Origin: UBA2336 sp964404445
GTDB taxonomy: Bacteria; Bacteroidota; Bacteroidia; Cytophagales; Cyclobacteriaceae
Reading direction: 5' to 3'
Assembly: GCA_964404445.1 (NCBI GenBank)
Contig: CAYOJW010000007.1
Span: 1-64,000 of the forward strand
DNA: 64,000 nucleotides
In this document: one piece after another, positions 15,812 through 25,008 of the stretch
Layout: the number at the start of each line of letters is the position of its first letter
How positions within the stretch are numbered: position 1 is the stretch's first letter
The notes under the pieces: generated by a model
Seen by the model: the letters and a program-made list of their open reading frames with translations, nothing else
What the model was told of the DNA's origin: nothing
Databases searched by the model: none
Translations under genes and position numbers: made by a program

Positions 15812-18058
15812 CTATTTTAAAGTTGACCTGAGACCTTCCACAATTTCAAACGTAATGGTGACCTGAAATCCGTTTTCTGTTTGATAACTACTTTCCCCTT
15901 TAAGTTTAGTGCTAACTAATTGATCAACAAACCGAAGCCCAAAAGATTTTTCAATACGCTCCAGTAATGGTTTTTCGTTGTCACCATTGTCTGATACGGT
16001 AAATATTACATTGCCATTTATGCAGGTGAGCGAAACAAAGACACACCGTTTTTTGTGAGCCGGTGTAAAGGCATGCTTTATGGAATTGGTGAACAGTTCA
16101 TTGTAAATCAGTCCGCAGGTAAGGGCATTATCGGCTGTTACTTCAAGCGGCTCAAAATGAGGATATACCACCTTTACGGGATTTTCATTGTTTTGAAATG
16201 AAATCAATAAGTGATCAATCAACTCCTGCAAATATAAATCTAACCTGATGGAGCGGAGGTTTTCGTTTTTGTAGAGTTTTTCGTGCAATAACCCCATAGA
16301 AAATATTCGACCATTTAGTTGGTTCAGTAACTCACGGGATTCATCATCATAAGTTTGTATGGATTTAAGATTGATGAGGCTGGAAATTATTTGAAGGTTG
16401 TTTCTTACCCTGTGGTGTATCTCATGCAATAATGCTTCACGCTGATGAGCTTGTTGATGCAATAACTGATTTTGTTCAGATATGATTCGGGTATTTTTCG
16501 TTAGTATTTTAGATACCTTGGCCTTTTGGAGGTAGCGAAAAAATAAAAAGATGAGCATTGTCAGTACACTTGCTAATGTTATAAAGCTGATGAGCAACAG
16601 TAAATTCCTCTCTTCTATCTCCGCTTCACGCAAGGAGTTTTTCAATGATACCTCAGCCAAGTCACGGATTTTTTTTTCTGTATCATATTGAATCTGGATG
16701 CTGGCAATATGTATTTGCCTTTCGCCATTGGCGATAGTGTCGGTAATTGTTTTACTTGTACGCATCACGTCAAAGGCTTCGGCATCCCGGTTTAGCGCAT
16801 GGAGCACTTGTGCTTTCACATCCAAAAAATCGCGTGTGTCTTTAATACATTTTATGCCATTCGAAATTTTCAGGCTTTCATTGATTTCTTCCAGTGCTTT
16901 GTTGGGTTGGTTCAACATACCATACACTTGTGTTATGGCTTTGCCCGTATTTGCGGTAGCCCGCACAAACCCCATTTGGCCATACAAGTCCTTTGCCTTG
17001 GTGAAATATCCAAGCGCCTCGTTTAACCGGTTTTGCTTTTTATAGAAGTTGCCCAAATCCGAATAAAGATTGGATAGATGGATGCGTGTTCCGTTAGCTT
17101 GAACATCGCGCAACCTGCTTTTATACCAATACTCTGCCGAGTCGTATTTATCAATGGCCGCATAAGCCGAGGCCAAATCTCCGGTAAAGGGCAAGTACCC
17201 TAAGTCGTTATAATACCGGGCACTCTGTAAAAAATAGCGTATAGCCTTGTTATATTGGTTCAGGTGATAATAGTCTTTGCCGATATTGTGCAAGGTAAAA
17301 GCCAATTTCTCTTTGTTCTTATCTTTGGCGTTGTTCAAAAAGGTAAACGATTCAAGGTCTTTGTTGAGTTTGCCTTCAAAATAAAGGCGTTCATCAGCTT
17401 GTGTAGGAAATTGAACCAGAATACTTTGATCCCGGTAATCGGGTGTCTTTTCCTGCAACTGGTAAGAGTCCATCATGTTTTGAACAGCCAGGTTGTATAA
17501 GCCAATAGCATTGTAGATTAACCCTTTGTGGCTTTTTACTTTGGCTATGGCACTGTCTGATTTCTGGTTTTGATAAATTGATTCCGCCCGTTCATATAAA
17601 TTCAAAGCACTGTCGAATTGGCAACGATAATAATAATTCAAGCCTTGGTAATGCATGCTTTGCGCCACCATTCTACTGTCAAGCAATTTAACTGCGAATT
17701 GGCGAGCCCTTGTTAAGTGGTTTATAGATTGGTGAAATTGCCCGTCATTCCAATACAACACGCCAAGTTGCATGTGCACGTGCTTTAGCAGATTGCTGTC
17801 GCCAAGGTTTGTGGCTATGTAAAGCGACCGCTCTGCCATTTCAACAGTAGTTTGAAATGGCAATCTTTTATTAAATGACTGCCGATAGAGTTCGCGTGCT
17901 TCATCGGCTGTTTGACCCCAAACAACACTACTGTGGAAACTGAACATCACAGCAAAACCACAAGAGATAACTTTAAGGTAAATCCATGCAGGTATATAAC
18001 AACCACCCAAAGGGTAACGTTTACACGGATTTCTATATAAGCCAAAGCCTAACTGCAT
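15812..18058 (-). CDS. TPR-containing sensor histidine kinase (HisKA_2)
   Basis: A 748-residue sensor kinase. An N-terminal signal/anchor (ending near VVWGQ, about residue 48) precedes a long array of tetratricopeptide repeats (about residues 60-440, recurrent A-Y-Y and GDL-type helices) placed outside the inner membrane; then a membrane helix (LLLLISFITLASVL) and a HisKA_2 domain with HEIHHRVRNNLQ (phospho-His near residue 549), and an HATPase domain with NELFTNSIKHAF and GLRFVDQL. Periplasmic TPR kinases of this kind are frequent in Bacteroidota. The LytTR regulator just upstream is the likely partner. Confidence 0.9.
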   Translation of the reverse strand: MQLGFGLYRNPCKRYPLGGCYIPAWIYLKVISCGFAVMFSFHSSVVWGQTADEARELYRQSFNKRLPFQTTVEMAERSLYIATNLGDSNLLKHVHMQLGVLYWNDGQFHQSINHLTRARQFAVKLLDSRMVAQSMHYQGLNYYYRCQFDSALNLYERAESIYQNQKSDSAIAKVKSHKGLIYNAIGLYNLAVQNMMDSYQLQEKTPDYRDQSILVQFPTQADERLYFEGKLNKDLESFTFLNNAKDKNKEKLAFTLHNIGKDYYHLNQYNKAIRYFLQSARYYNDLGYLPFTGDLASAYAAIDKYDSAEYWYKSRLRDVQANGTRIHLSNLYSDLGNFYKKQNRLNEALGYFTKAKDLYGQMGFVRATANTGKAITQVYGMLNQPNKALEEINESLKISNGIKCIKDTRDFLDVKAQVLHALNRDAEAFDVMRTSKTITDTIANGERQIHIASIQIQYDTEKKIRDLAEVSLKNSLREAEIEERNLLLLISFITLASVLTMLIFLFFRYLQKAKVSKILTKNTRIISEQNQLLHQQAHQREALLHEIHHRVRNNLQIISSLINLKSIQTYDDESRELLNQLNGRIFSMGLLHEKLYKNENLRSIRLDLYLQELIDHLLISFQNNENPVKVVYPHFEPLEVTADNALTCGLIYNELFTNSIKHAFTPAHKKRCVFVSLTCINGNVIFTVSDNGDNEKPLLERIEKSFGLRFVDQLVSTKLKGESSYQTENGFQVTITFEIVEGLRSTLK

Positions 18059-18150
18059 AATGCAACCCCGTACAGGGGGCGAAATATTTCAGTTAAAGTT
18101 ATTTCTAAATTTAAGAATCCAAACTACTTACTGCACGATAGCCGATATTT

Positions 18151-18903
18151 TTACAGGCAATGCACCCGCATCATAAAATCAGCACGGTAATGATCGCTCA
18201 GGGGCAACTTGTGTGTATGCACAAACACCGAATATTCTTCAAACGAATCCACTTTATCAACATTCACCAAATACGAACGGTGGATGCGCACCAAATTCTG
18301 CAAAGGTGTTTTCTTTTGGAATTGTGATAGGTTCTGCGAAAGCGTGTAGCGTTCGGTGATGGTTTGGATATGGAGGTAGCTTCCCGAGGCTTCTATAAAA
18401 AGGATTTCGTCAGGGGTTATTTTTTTATGCCTGTTGTTGGTGCGGGTAAACAAATTTTGATTGATCCATGGCAGGGTTTCAGGAACATGCCCCGGCAACG
18501 GCCTTTCAATGGACGTTGGCGTAACCCGGTCGGCAAAATTCCGGAGTGCAAGGTCAATGGCCGCCAACAAATTGAGGTGCGAAAAAGGTTTTACCAAAAA
18601 AGCATTGGGGCATGTTTTTCTGGCTCTTTCATAGGTGGCCAGATCAGAATTGGCGGTGATGTAAACTAAGGGGAACTTCGCGTTTTTTTGTAACTTTTCT
18701 ACTAATTGGATACCGTCCATATCGCCCAGCAGTTTTATATCCACCAACAGGATGTCGGGGAGTTTGTGTTGCAAAACGGGAAGTGCTTTCTCGGCAAAAT
18801 CAAAAACATCGGTCACCCGGTAGCCCTGCCGCTCCAGATGGGTGAGTATGTCTTCGGCAATGGGAAACTCATCTTCCACCACTACTATTTCAACGCTTTC
18901 CAT
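18151..18903 (-). CDS. LytTR-type response regulator
   Basis: Response regulator of 250 residues: receiver 1-120 (EDE cluster, Asp55 in LLVDIKL, Lys in FLVKPF) and a LytTR domain from about residue 150 (FTRTNNRHKKITPDEILFI, then LVRIHRSYLVN). It is followed 92 bases later by the TPR kinase gene on the same strand, an order (regulator then kinase) that suggests a cognate pair. The receiver is of the type fed by HisKA_2 kinases. Targets unknown. Confidence 0.92.
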   Translation of the reverse strand: MESVEIVVVEDEFPIAEDILTHLERQGYRVTDVFDFAEKALPVLQHKLPDILLVDIKLLGDMDGIQLVEKLQKNAKFPLVYITANSDLATYERARKTCPNAFLVKPFSHLNLLAAIDLALRNFADRVTPTSIERPLPGHVPETLPWINQNLFTRTNNRHKKITPDEILFIEASGSYLHIQTITERYTLSQNLSQFQKKTPLQNLVRIHRSYLVNVDKVDSFEEYSVFVHTHKLPLSDHYRADFMMRVHCL

Positions 18904-19028
18904 GTATGTGTGAAGGTAGGTATTGTACTTGTTTTTTCATAGGCAATTCGGCAGTCGGCTGTCAAATGGTTTCGTACAGTCCTGACTGCCTCGGCCTCCT
19001 GCATATTGCCTATCGCCAACTTTTAATT

Positions 19029-20528
19029 TTACGGGGCCAGCCGCTTCACCACCTTGGCCAAACCGTCTGCCCGTTCTGTTTTTATTTTTTCAAGTATGGG
19101 CATGGTTAGTTTGGTCAGTGTTTTTTCATAAATCTCCTGGGGGTCTTTCAGTTCATCGTCTTGCGCATAGGCTGGGGTCCTAAACCCGCCCATGTTGAGT
19201 ATCTGCGCCAGAATATCCTGCTTGGTGGCTCCCGGCCCACCGATGAATTCCACCACCATAAGCGATTGAAGCAAATTGAGCGTGGCGGTGAACTGCCCCC
19301 CTGTGCTGGCGGGTTCCAGACGGGGGTCAAGTGTGTAGATAAACACTAATTTGTACTTCGTGGCCCACCAATCGTCAATACGGGTTTGTTGTCCCACCAC
19401 TTTTATTTCACGGTAAGGGATTTTGCTCATGTCTATCAACTCAAAGTCCGTGGTGTTATATGCCTTGTTCAATTCATCTGCTAATTGTTGCCCGGCCTGT
19501 CGCAATGATTCATCCATATAGCCACCGTCCACGGCAACAGGATTGTTCAGAGCCACCGTTCCGGTTTGCAGTTGAACGGTGCGCGCGGGCAATACCTTGA
19601 TATACACGCCAATTTTATTGCCGTCTGCTTTAATACGGTTGATCTTTGCCCCAAACGTTTCTTTCTTCACCGGCACATTGTCTTTGGCAGAGGCTACCTC
19701 TGGTGAAACCGTATTGCTGCGCCCGGCAAACAGGTCGTCAAGTTTTGCCTGCTTTTCGGCCTTCATCTCCTCTTGCGATTTGGTGCGGTTCGTCCACATC
19801 ATAGAAGGCGAGAAATAATACTTCACGTTGCCGGGGCTGCGCGATTCGTATGATACATTGTAGTTATTGATGATGCGCCCCACGTCCACGCCATCGGTGG
19901 TTTTCATCTCGTTTTCTTTGGCGGCTGCTTTTTCCAATGCGCCCATCAATCCCTTTTTGGGTTCGGCAGGCTGCTCCCGTTTTTGTTTTGCCGCAGTTTC
20001 TTCCTCTTGCAAGTCTTTTTCCACATCGGGCACATCGGCAACCCACGCTTTCAGTTGCTCCACGCTCACATTGCCTTCTACTGTTTCATTTTTTAGTTTA
20101 TTGTGCCAAACGGTTTGGCTACGCTTTCCCACAATAACATATTGCGTTTTTGCACCCTTAACTTCTCCCAATTCGCCATTGATGATATATTCATATTGTT
20201 CAATGATGCCTTGCTGCCTCAAAATCACAAATTGCTGCTGACCTTTTACGGTGCGCAAAGCCCACACGTTGTTGTCGATTAAATAAGCTTCAATGCCCCC
20301 GGTGTGGTCATACGCCCCGCTGCCATCGGCTTTGGCCAGTTTGAATTTGTTCTGCGGATTTTTAAAATATTCCGGTTGCTGGTACGCCATCTGTATATCG
20401 TGCACTACACCATCGCCAAAAATGATTTTGGCGGGCAATAATTTTCCTTCTAACTCCGGGTTGTAGGTCTGTGCGAATGCTGTGCTGCATACGAGCCATG
20501 ATAAAAAAATAGTAAATATGTTTTTCAT
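19029..20528 (-). CDS. secreted protein of unknown function
   Basis: A 499-residue protein with a clean signal peptide (MKNIFTIFLSWLVCSTAFAQ). The N-terminal part (25-130) reads like a beta-rich domain with a motif DNNVWALRTVKGQQQFVI; a Lys/Glu/Gln-rich stretch follows (about 165-210), then a mixed domain with KIGVYIKVLPARTVQLQTG. I do not recognise the family. It starts 16 bases after the small inverted-repeat element at 20544-20630, so that element may carry or separate its promoter. Periplasmic or outer-membrane location is inferred. Confidence 0.8.
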   Translation of the reverse strand: MKNIFTIFLSWLVCSTAFAQTYNPELEGKLLPAKIIFGDGVVHDIQMAYQQPEYFKNPQNKFKLAKADGSGAYDHTGGIEAYLIDNNVWALRTVKGQQQFVILRQQGIIEQYEYIINGELGEVKGAKTQYVIVGKRSQTVWHNKLKNETVEGNVSVEQLKAWVADVPDVEKDLQEEETAAKQKREQPAEPKKGLMGALEKAAAKENEMKTTDGVDVGRIINNYNVSYESRSPGNVKYYFSPSMMWTNRTKSQEEMKAEKQAKLDDLFAGRSNTVSPEVASAKDNVPVKKETFGAKINRIKADGNKIGVYIKVLPARTVQLQTGTVALNNPVAVDGGYMDESLRQAGQQLADELNKAYNTTDFELIDMSKIPYREIKVVGQQTRIDDWWATKYKLVFIYTLDPRLEPASTGGQFTATLNLLQSLMVVEFIGGPGATKQDILAQILNMGGFRTPAYAQDDELKDPQEIYEKTLTKLTMPILEKIKTERADGLAKVVKRLAP

Positions 20529-20543
20529 AGCATTGTTTTAATT

Positions 20544-20630
20544 GGACCTACGCAAAACCTTCTTTTTAAATAAAATTGAGAGTCCTAAACCTCGTTTTTA
20601 TAAGGAAATTCAAAGATCGTGCGTAAGTCC
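20544..20630. repeat. small inverted-repeat element, copy 1
   Basis: 87 bases with near-perfect 11-base terminal inverted repeats: GGACCTACGCA and TGCGTAAGTCC (10 of 11). In reverse complement it aligns with copy 2 (22036-22105) at both ends and through CTTTGAATTT and GGTTTT. Looks like a degenerate MITE. No convincing target-site duplication. Confidence 0.5.
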
Positions 20631-20660
20631 AGGTTTTAAATGATGGTTCCAATTGTTTGC

Positions 20661-21146
20661 TTAGCGGCCAAAGTAAATTGAAACGCCCAGGTTAACACCA
20701 AAAAGAGCTCCTTCGGCATCACCACTATATTTAGTGTAAAACAATGACGGCTCTAACGCTACAATATCTGCCAGAAAAATAGCATAGCCTAATTCAATTG
20801 GAATCTGAGAATAGGAAAAGTCGCTATTATTATAACTGGTGTATCCTGCTCCTAAGAAAACTTTCCCGGCAACATAGTAACGGGCAAACGGGCCTATGCC
20901 AAACGTTTTATCATTTGATCCGTAGGGTTTATTTAGTGACAGGTTTAACCCAACAGCTAAGTTATTGATTAAGAAATATCCACCCTTGACAGAAAGATTA
21001 AACTGTACATCATCGCCTAAGTCTTCATCCTGTTGAATGCCCGACAAGTTGGAGGAACCTGCTAAAAAAACGGTTCCTTTTGAAATCTGTGCTTCGGCCT
21101 GCGCCAAAGCAAATACAAATAGAATGGGAATAATAATTCGTTTCAT
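20661..21146 (-). CDS. outer membrane beta-barrel protein
   Basis: A 161-residue protein with signal peptide (cleavage after AEAQ) and alternating hydrophobic/aromatic strands ending in GVSIYFGR, typical of an eight-stranded OmpW/OmpA-like barrel. Motifs such as GIGPFARYYVAGKVFLGAGY match the general Bacteroidota barrel pattern. It follows the lipoprotein gene by 19 bases on the same strand, so they form a two-gene unit. Function not predictable. Confidence 0.82.
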   Translation of the reverse strand: MKRIIIPILFVFALAQAEAQISKGTVFLAGSSNLSGIQQDEDLGDDVQFNLSVKGGYFLINNLAVGLNLSLNKPYGSNDKTFGIGPFARYYVAGKVFLGAGYTSYNNSDFSYSQIPIELGYAIFLADIVALEPSLFYTKYSGDAEGALFGVNLGVSIYFGR

Positions 21147-21165
21147 AATAAAAGGGTTTTGTTAA

Positions 21166-21897
21166 TTAATTTTGTAAAGTGTAGATTGTTTTAGCATTAG
21201 AAACACGGAACTCAATCTGCGAAAAAGCACTGTTGATGTATATCCTATAATTAACATCAGCCCAGTCAGTAGTTAGCTCGTAATAACCATTATTCAGAGC
21301 AGCATTAGACTTTAAATCCAAGGAAATTAAATCATACTCATGCGAGGCGGTTCCTTCTTCGCAAATATCAGCGCCCTCGCTATAGAGAAATTTGCCGTTT
21401 ATCTGCAGCTTTACAAAATTATCTTTGCTGCAATCAGATACATTGTTAAAAATAGAGCTACCGTTCACCTGCACATCCGAGATGAGGTACGTTTTATTTT
21501 TCACACTTTCAAAATCACTCAAAAATGAATTACCAATACGAGCACTACCGCGAATTACTCCATCATTATCAAGAAAAAAACTGGGGTAGGTCAAAAGATC
21601 AGGCCAGTTGTTCCAATTGCCATGTTCGGCATAGGCTACCGCACTTAAGTCAAATTTGTCGAATGTCCTTATACTGCCCTTATCGTCTGTCGTAAAAGTT
21701 TTCAGGGGCGCAGCCCCGTCAAGCCATGCCTGGACAGAACTATACACTTTAACTGTAGCGCCTGCTACAGTTTGGGCTTGACCGTTTACCGTGTTTTCGG
21801 CACTACGTACATCAAACTCGAATGTGCGCAATTTTTCTTCTCCGCAGGCCATAGCGAAAAGCAGGAGGAGCAAAGAGGATTTAAATGTTTTTTTCAT
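21166..21897 (-). CDS. lipoprotein of unknown function
   Basis: A 243-residue protein with a lipoprotein signal (lipobox FAMAC, Cys18) and a following carboxypeptidase-regulatory-like segment (TVAGATVKVYSSVQAWLDG) giving an Ig-like fold. The remainder has two cysteines (NVSDCSK, GADICEE) that could form a disulphide. Not recognised further. Co-directional with and 19 bases before the barrel gene; both lie between the two small inverted-repeat copies. Confidence 0.78.
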   Translation of the reverse strand: MKKTFKSSLLLLLFAMACGEEKLRTFEFDVRSAENTVNGQAQTVAGATVKVYSSVQAWLDGAAPLKTFTTDDKGSIRTFDKFDLSAVAYAEHGNWNNWPDLLTYPSFFLDNDGVIRGSARIGNSFLSDFESVKNKTYLISDVQVNGSSIFNNVSDCSKDNFVKLQINGKFLYSEGADICEEGTASHEYDLISLDLKSNAALNNGYYELTTDWADVNYRIYINSAFSQIEFRVSNAKTIYTLQN

Positions 21898-22251
21898 GGA
21901 TACTGTGTTTTCTATTTTCCTTTAAGTTGTTGGGTAATACGTATGCCTGCATAGCCTGTTTTTACAGAAGGGGGTGTTTTTTTTGTGGGATAGGGGAACT
22001 ACTTTATGAAGGTAGTTGGCAATTATTTAATAGCTGGATTTACGCACGAACAGGCGTCAAGACGCCTTTGAATTTAGACCCGGTTTTAAACATTTGCGTA
22101 AGTCCCTCTAAACTTAATATAACCTCAAACTGTTGCATAATTCCACACCTGTGAGGTCTTAATTCCACCAAAACCCGCGTTTTTCGCACAAAAACGCATT
22201 GGTACGGTATTGTCTAAAGAGTTGACTTAAACAACAATCAAGTCTTTAGAA
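21898..22251. other. intergenic region between divergent genes
   Basis: 354 bases between the lipoprotein and the glycosyltransferase. It holds a small hairpin AACTACTT..GTAGTT near 22000, inverted-repeat copy 2 (22036-22105), a perfect 8-bp stem GCGTTTTT/AAAAACGC (22177-22197), and an inverted CTAAAGA/TCTTTAG pair just before the glycosyltransferase ATG. No clear -7 box for either gene and no ORF worth calling. Confidence 0.5.
22036..22105. repeat. small inverted-repeat element, copy 2
   Basis: 70 bases with termini GGATTTACGCA and TGCGTAAGTCC (10 of 11 inverted). Contains a perfect 7-bp hairpin AGGCGTC/GACGCCT (22052-22067). Opposite orientation to copy 1. Confidence 0.5.
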
Positions 22252-23682
22252 ATGGTTACGACAACAAGCATTCAAAAAAATTACCCGTCAACGATATTAA
22301 ATCGTCTTTCTTCAGAAACACATAAAAAGTCAACGAATAAGTCTGCAACCGAACGGTTCGGCAAATTGCATTACTGGATATTGTCCGGGACACTCGCTTT
22401 ATTGTCTTCGGCTGTATTTTTTGTGTTCAGGCTTGAGCCGTATTACGAACAACTGCATTCGGAACGGCTAAGCACATTCTGGGGAACGATGATCATTATT
22501 GTAGGTTTATTGCTGTTAACCGCTACCCTATTCTTTTTGATCTTCATGGCCATATTGCATTTCCGATATAAACCAATTCAATCCGTAACCGATGAAGCCT
22601 TACCGACCTGTACGGTAATTGTACCGGCTTACAACGAAGGGAATCTGGTTTGGCAAACGCTGTTGAGTTTAGCCGAGAACGACTATCCGCACGAAAAGCT
22701 GCAACTGATTGCCATTGACGATGGCAGTAAAGACGATACATGGCAATGGATTAAAAAGGCCAAGCAAATGTTGGGCGACCAGGTAGCGATTTACCAACAG
22801 CCCAAAAACATGGGCAAACGCCAGGCGTTGTACCGTGGCTTTACGCTTGGCACGGGCGAAATATTTGTAACGGTTGACAGCGACTCGATTGTTAAAAAAG
22901 ATACCCTCCGCAATTTAGTAAGCCCGTTTGTGGTCAATAAAAAATGCGGTGCCGTAGCCGGAAACGTGCGTGTATTAAACCAACAAGCGTTGATCCCTAA
23001 AATGGTAAACGTGAGCTTTGTATTCAGTTTTGAATTTATTCGTGCCGCACAAAGTGCGCTGGGTTCTGTACTGTGTACACCCGGGGCGTTATCGGCTTAC
23101 CACAGAGATGCCGTGCTGGCATGCCTCCCGGAATGGATCAGCCAAAAGTTTATGGGGCAGGTTTCTGACATTGGCGAAGACCGCGCCATGACCAACATGA
23201 TTCTTCGGCAGGGGTATCATGTATTGTTTCAGCGCAACGCACACGTGCTCACCAATGTGCCGGAAGGATATAAAAACCTGTACAAAATGTATATCCGCTG
23301 GGAGCGCAGCAACGTCCGTGAAAACATTATGATGAGTAAATTCGCGTTTAAAAAATTCCGTGAAGAACCGCGTACGGGTACCCGTATTTTACTGATGTAC
23401 CAATGGTTGCGTACGCTCATCGCCTACCCGGTTACGCTGCTCATGTTCTTTTTTATTCTTACACATCCGTTGTTATTTCTCTGCTCTACGTTAGTGAGCA
23501 TCCTGATTTTTTCGAGCATTCAGGTATGCTTTTATGCCAGACGGCATAACGTTACTGAAGCGTTTTGGGCTTATCCGTATAGCTTGTTTTACACGTTTGC
23601 GTTATTCTGGATTACCCCTTATGCTATTGCCACGGTAAGTAAAAACGGCTGGCTTACCCGCACGCTACCTCAAAAGAAATAA
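22252..23682 (+). CDS. processive family 2 glycosyltransferase
   Basis: Membrane glycosyltransferase of the hyaluronan/chitin/poly-GlcNAc synthase type, polymerising sugars from a nucleotide-sugar and moving the chain across the inner membrane. Two N-terminal helices (about residues 45-62, 78-105), a GT-A domain with VPAYNEG, DDGS, DSDS, GEDR and a RWERSN box (QxxRW-like) follow, then three to four C-terminal helices. Length 476 matches single-chain synthases. It stands alone on its strand and ends just before a strong bidirectional terminator. The polymer cannot be named. Confidence 0.88.
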   Translation: MVTTTSIQKNYPSTILNRLSSETHKKSTNKSATERFGKLHYWILSGTLALLSSAVFFVFRLEPYYEQLHSERLSTFWGTMIIIVGLLLLTATLFFLIFMAILHFRYKPIQSVTDEALPTCTVIVPAYNEGNLVWQTLLSLAENDYPHEKLQLIAIDDGSKDDTWQWIKKAKQMLGDQVAIYQQPKNMGKRQALYRGFTLGTGEIFVTVDSDSIVKKDTLRNLVSPFVVNKKCGAVAGNVRVLNQQALIPKMVNVSFVFSFEFIRAAQSALGSVLCTPGALSAYHRDAVLACLPEWISQKFMGQVSDIGEDRAMTNMILRQGYHVLFQRNAHVLTNVPEGYKNLYKMYIRWERSNVRENIMMSKFAFKKFREEPRTGTRILLMYQWLRTLIAYPVTLLMFFFILTHPLLFLCSTLVSILIFSSIQVCFYARRHNVTEAFWAYPYSLFYTFALFWITPYAIATVSKNGWLTRTLPQKK

Positions 23683-23713
23683 AGGTTTACAATTTTAAAT
23701 ACACCCCCAAATT

Positions 23714-23744
23714 AAAAAAGGATCCTGTAAGGGGATCCTTTTTT
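23714..23744. terminator. bidirectional intrinsic terminator
   Basis: Perfect 12-bp stem AAAAAAGGATCC/GGATCCTTTTTT with a 7-base loop. Serves the glycosyltransferase (+) and the TPR protein (-), which converge here. Confidence 0.9.
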
Positions 23745-23770
23745 AATTGTGTGATCAAGCACGTGATTGA

Positions 23771-24988
23771 TTAATCAACTTCCAATCCCAAAGCCTTCAT
23801 TTTTGCCTGAAGCTTTTTGATTTTAGTGCTATACTTGGCTTCATCGTAGCTCGACAAATCGTTGTAGATACTATGCAAGCCGTATAATACGCTTTCTTCG
23901 TTCGGTTTAATGGCCTCAAGGCGTTCCCAGTACGGAAGCGATTCTTTTAGCTTTTGTTCGATTTGCAAATACAGTTGTCTGCGTTTTTCATTGTCTTTAC
24001 TTTCATTGCGCTGGTTACGCAATTCACTCACAGCAGCGTATGTCAGTTCGCCCATATTCGCGTTGGCATCAAAGTGGTTGACATCTAACTTTAAAGTTTC
24101 TTTAAATGCGGCCATCGCTTCATCACTTTTTTTCAACTCGCGGTTTAAAGCGCCTAACAAATAATAGTTTTGCGCGCTCGGATCGGCCTTTAGCATATCG
24201 GCTACCATACTCTTCGCCACATCATACTTTTCGCCAGAGATGTAATAGTTCAGTTCGCTTCTGGTGAAGTTATCGTTCGCGGGGAATTTCTGGCGAGCTT
24301 CTTTGATGGTGGCCAACAGTTTATCGTTATCTTTCTTTTCGGTGTAAATCTGAATAAGAATCAGGTACGCATCGGCCGATTTAGCCCCACGTTGGATGTA
24401 TTTGGTGGCCGCTTCGGCAGCCGAGTCGTAATGTTGTATGTTCAGGGCTGCTAACGACATCACATAATATGTAAGGGTATCGTTAGGGTATTTGGTCATG
24501 GCGTTCTCAAAAATATACTGAGCTTTAGCACATTTCGCGTAGCTTCCTTCATAGTCTGGTTCGTCCTCCTGCATGAGTTTTATACCTTTATCGAGGTAAT
24601 AATTCGCCAGCATTTCTAACTGAATGCTTTTTTGCTCAGGCATCACGGAGTTCTTCGGAAGAATAAAGTATTCGCTATCCTTTTTCTTGTTAAGCTCCTC
24701 TGCTTTTTTGAAAGACTCTACGGCTACCTGTAACGGGTTTACTTCAAGCGCTTTCAGGGACTCGTTCTGGGTCGTATCTAACGCAGCATACACGAGGCCA
24801 CGGTAATACCAGGCTTTTCCATCGGTAGCGGTTTTTTCGCCAGCTATGGTTACATCGGCCTGCTCTTTAGCTTCCTGAAGTTTACCGTCCTGGTAAAGCG
24901 ATAAAATCTTACCCGTATTTGGCTTTAATGCCTTTTGTCCGAAAGCAAGCACCGGAACCAGCATGATTACAAGCATTAACTTTTTCAT
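23771..24988 (-). CDS. secreted tetratricopeptide repeat protein
   Basis: A 405-residue protein with a signal peptide (MKKLMLVIMLVPVLAFGQ) and TPR-type helices throughout (GKAWYYRGLVYAALD, YLILIQIYTEKKDNDKLL, NYYLLGALNRELKKSDEAMAAF). TPRs mediate protein-protein contact, so a periplasmic scaffold role is likely. It begins 20 bases after gyrA on the same strand and probably shares its transcript, an arrangement I associate with Bacteroidota. It ends at the bidirectional terminator. Confidence 0.85.
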   Translation of the reverse strand: MKKLMLVIMLVPVLAFGQKALKPNTGKILSLYQDGKLQEAKEQADVTIAGEKTATDGKAWYYRGLVYAALDTTQNESLKALEVNPLQVAVESFKKAEELNKKKDSEYFILPKNSVMPEQKSIQLEMLANYYLDKGIKLMQEDEPDYEGSYAKCAKAQYIFENAMTKYPNDTLTYYVMSLAALNIQHYDSAAEAATKYIQRGAKSADAYLILIQIYTEKKDNDKLLATIKEARQKFPANDNFTRSELNYYISGEKYDVAKSMVADMLKADPSAQNYYLLGALNRELKKSDEAMAAFKETLKLDVNHFDANANMGELTYAAVSELRNQRNESKDNEKRRQLYLQIEQKLKESLPYWERLEAIKPNEESVLYGLHSIYNDLSSYDEAKYSTKIKKLQAKMKALGLEVD

Positions 24989-25008
24989 TGTATTAGTATT
25001 TAGTTCGA

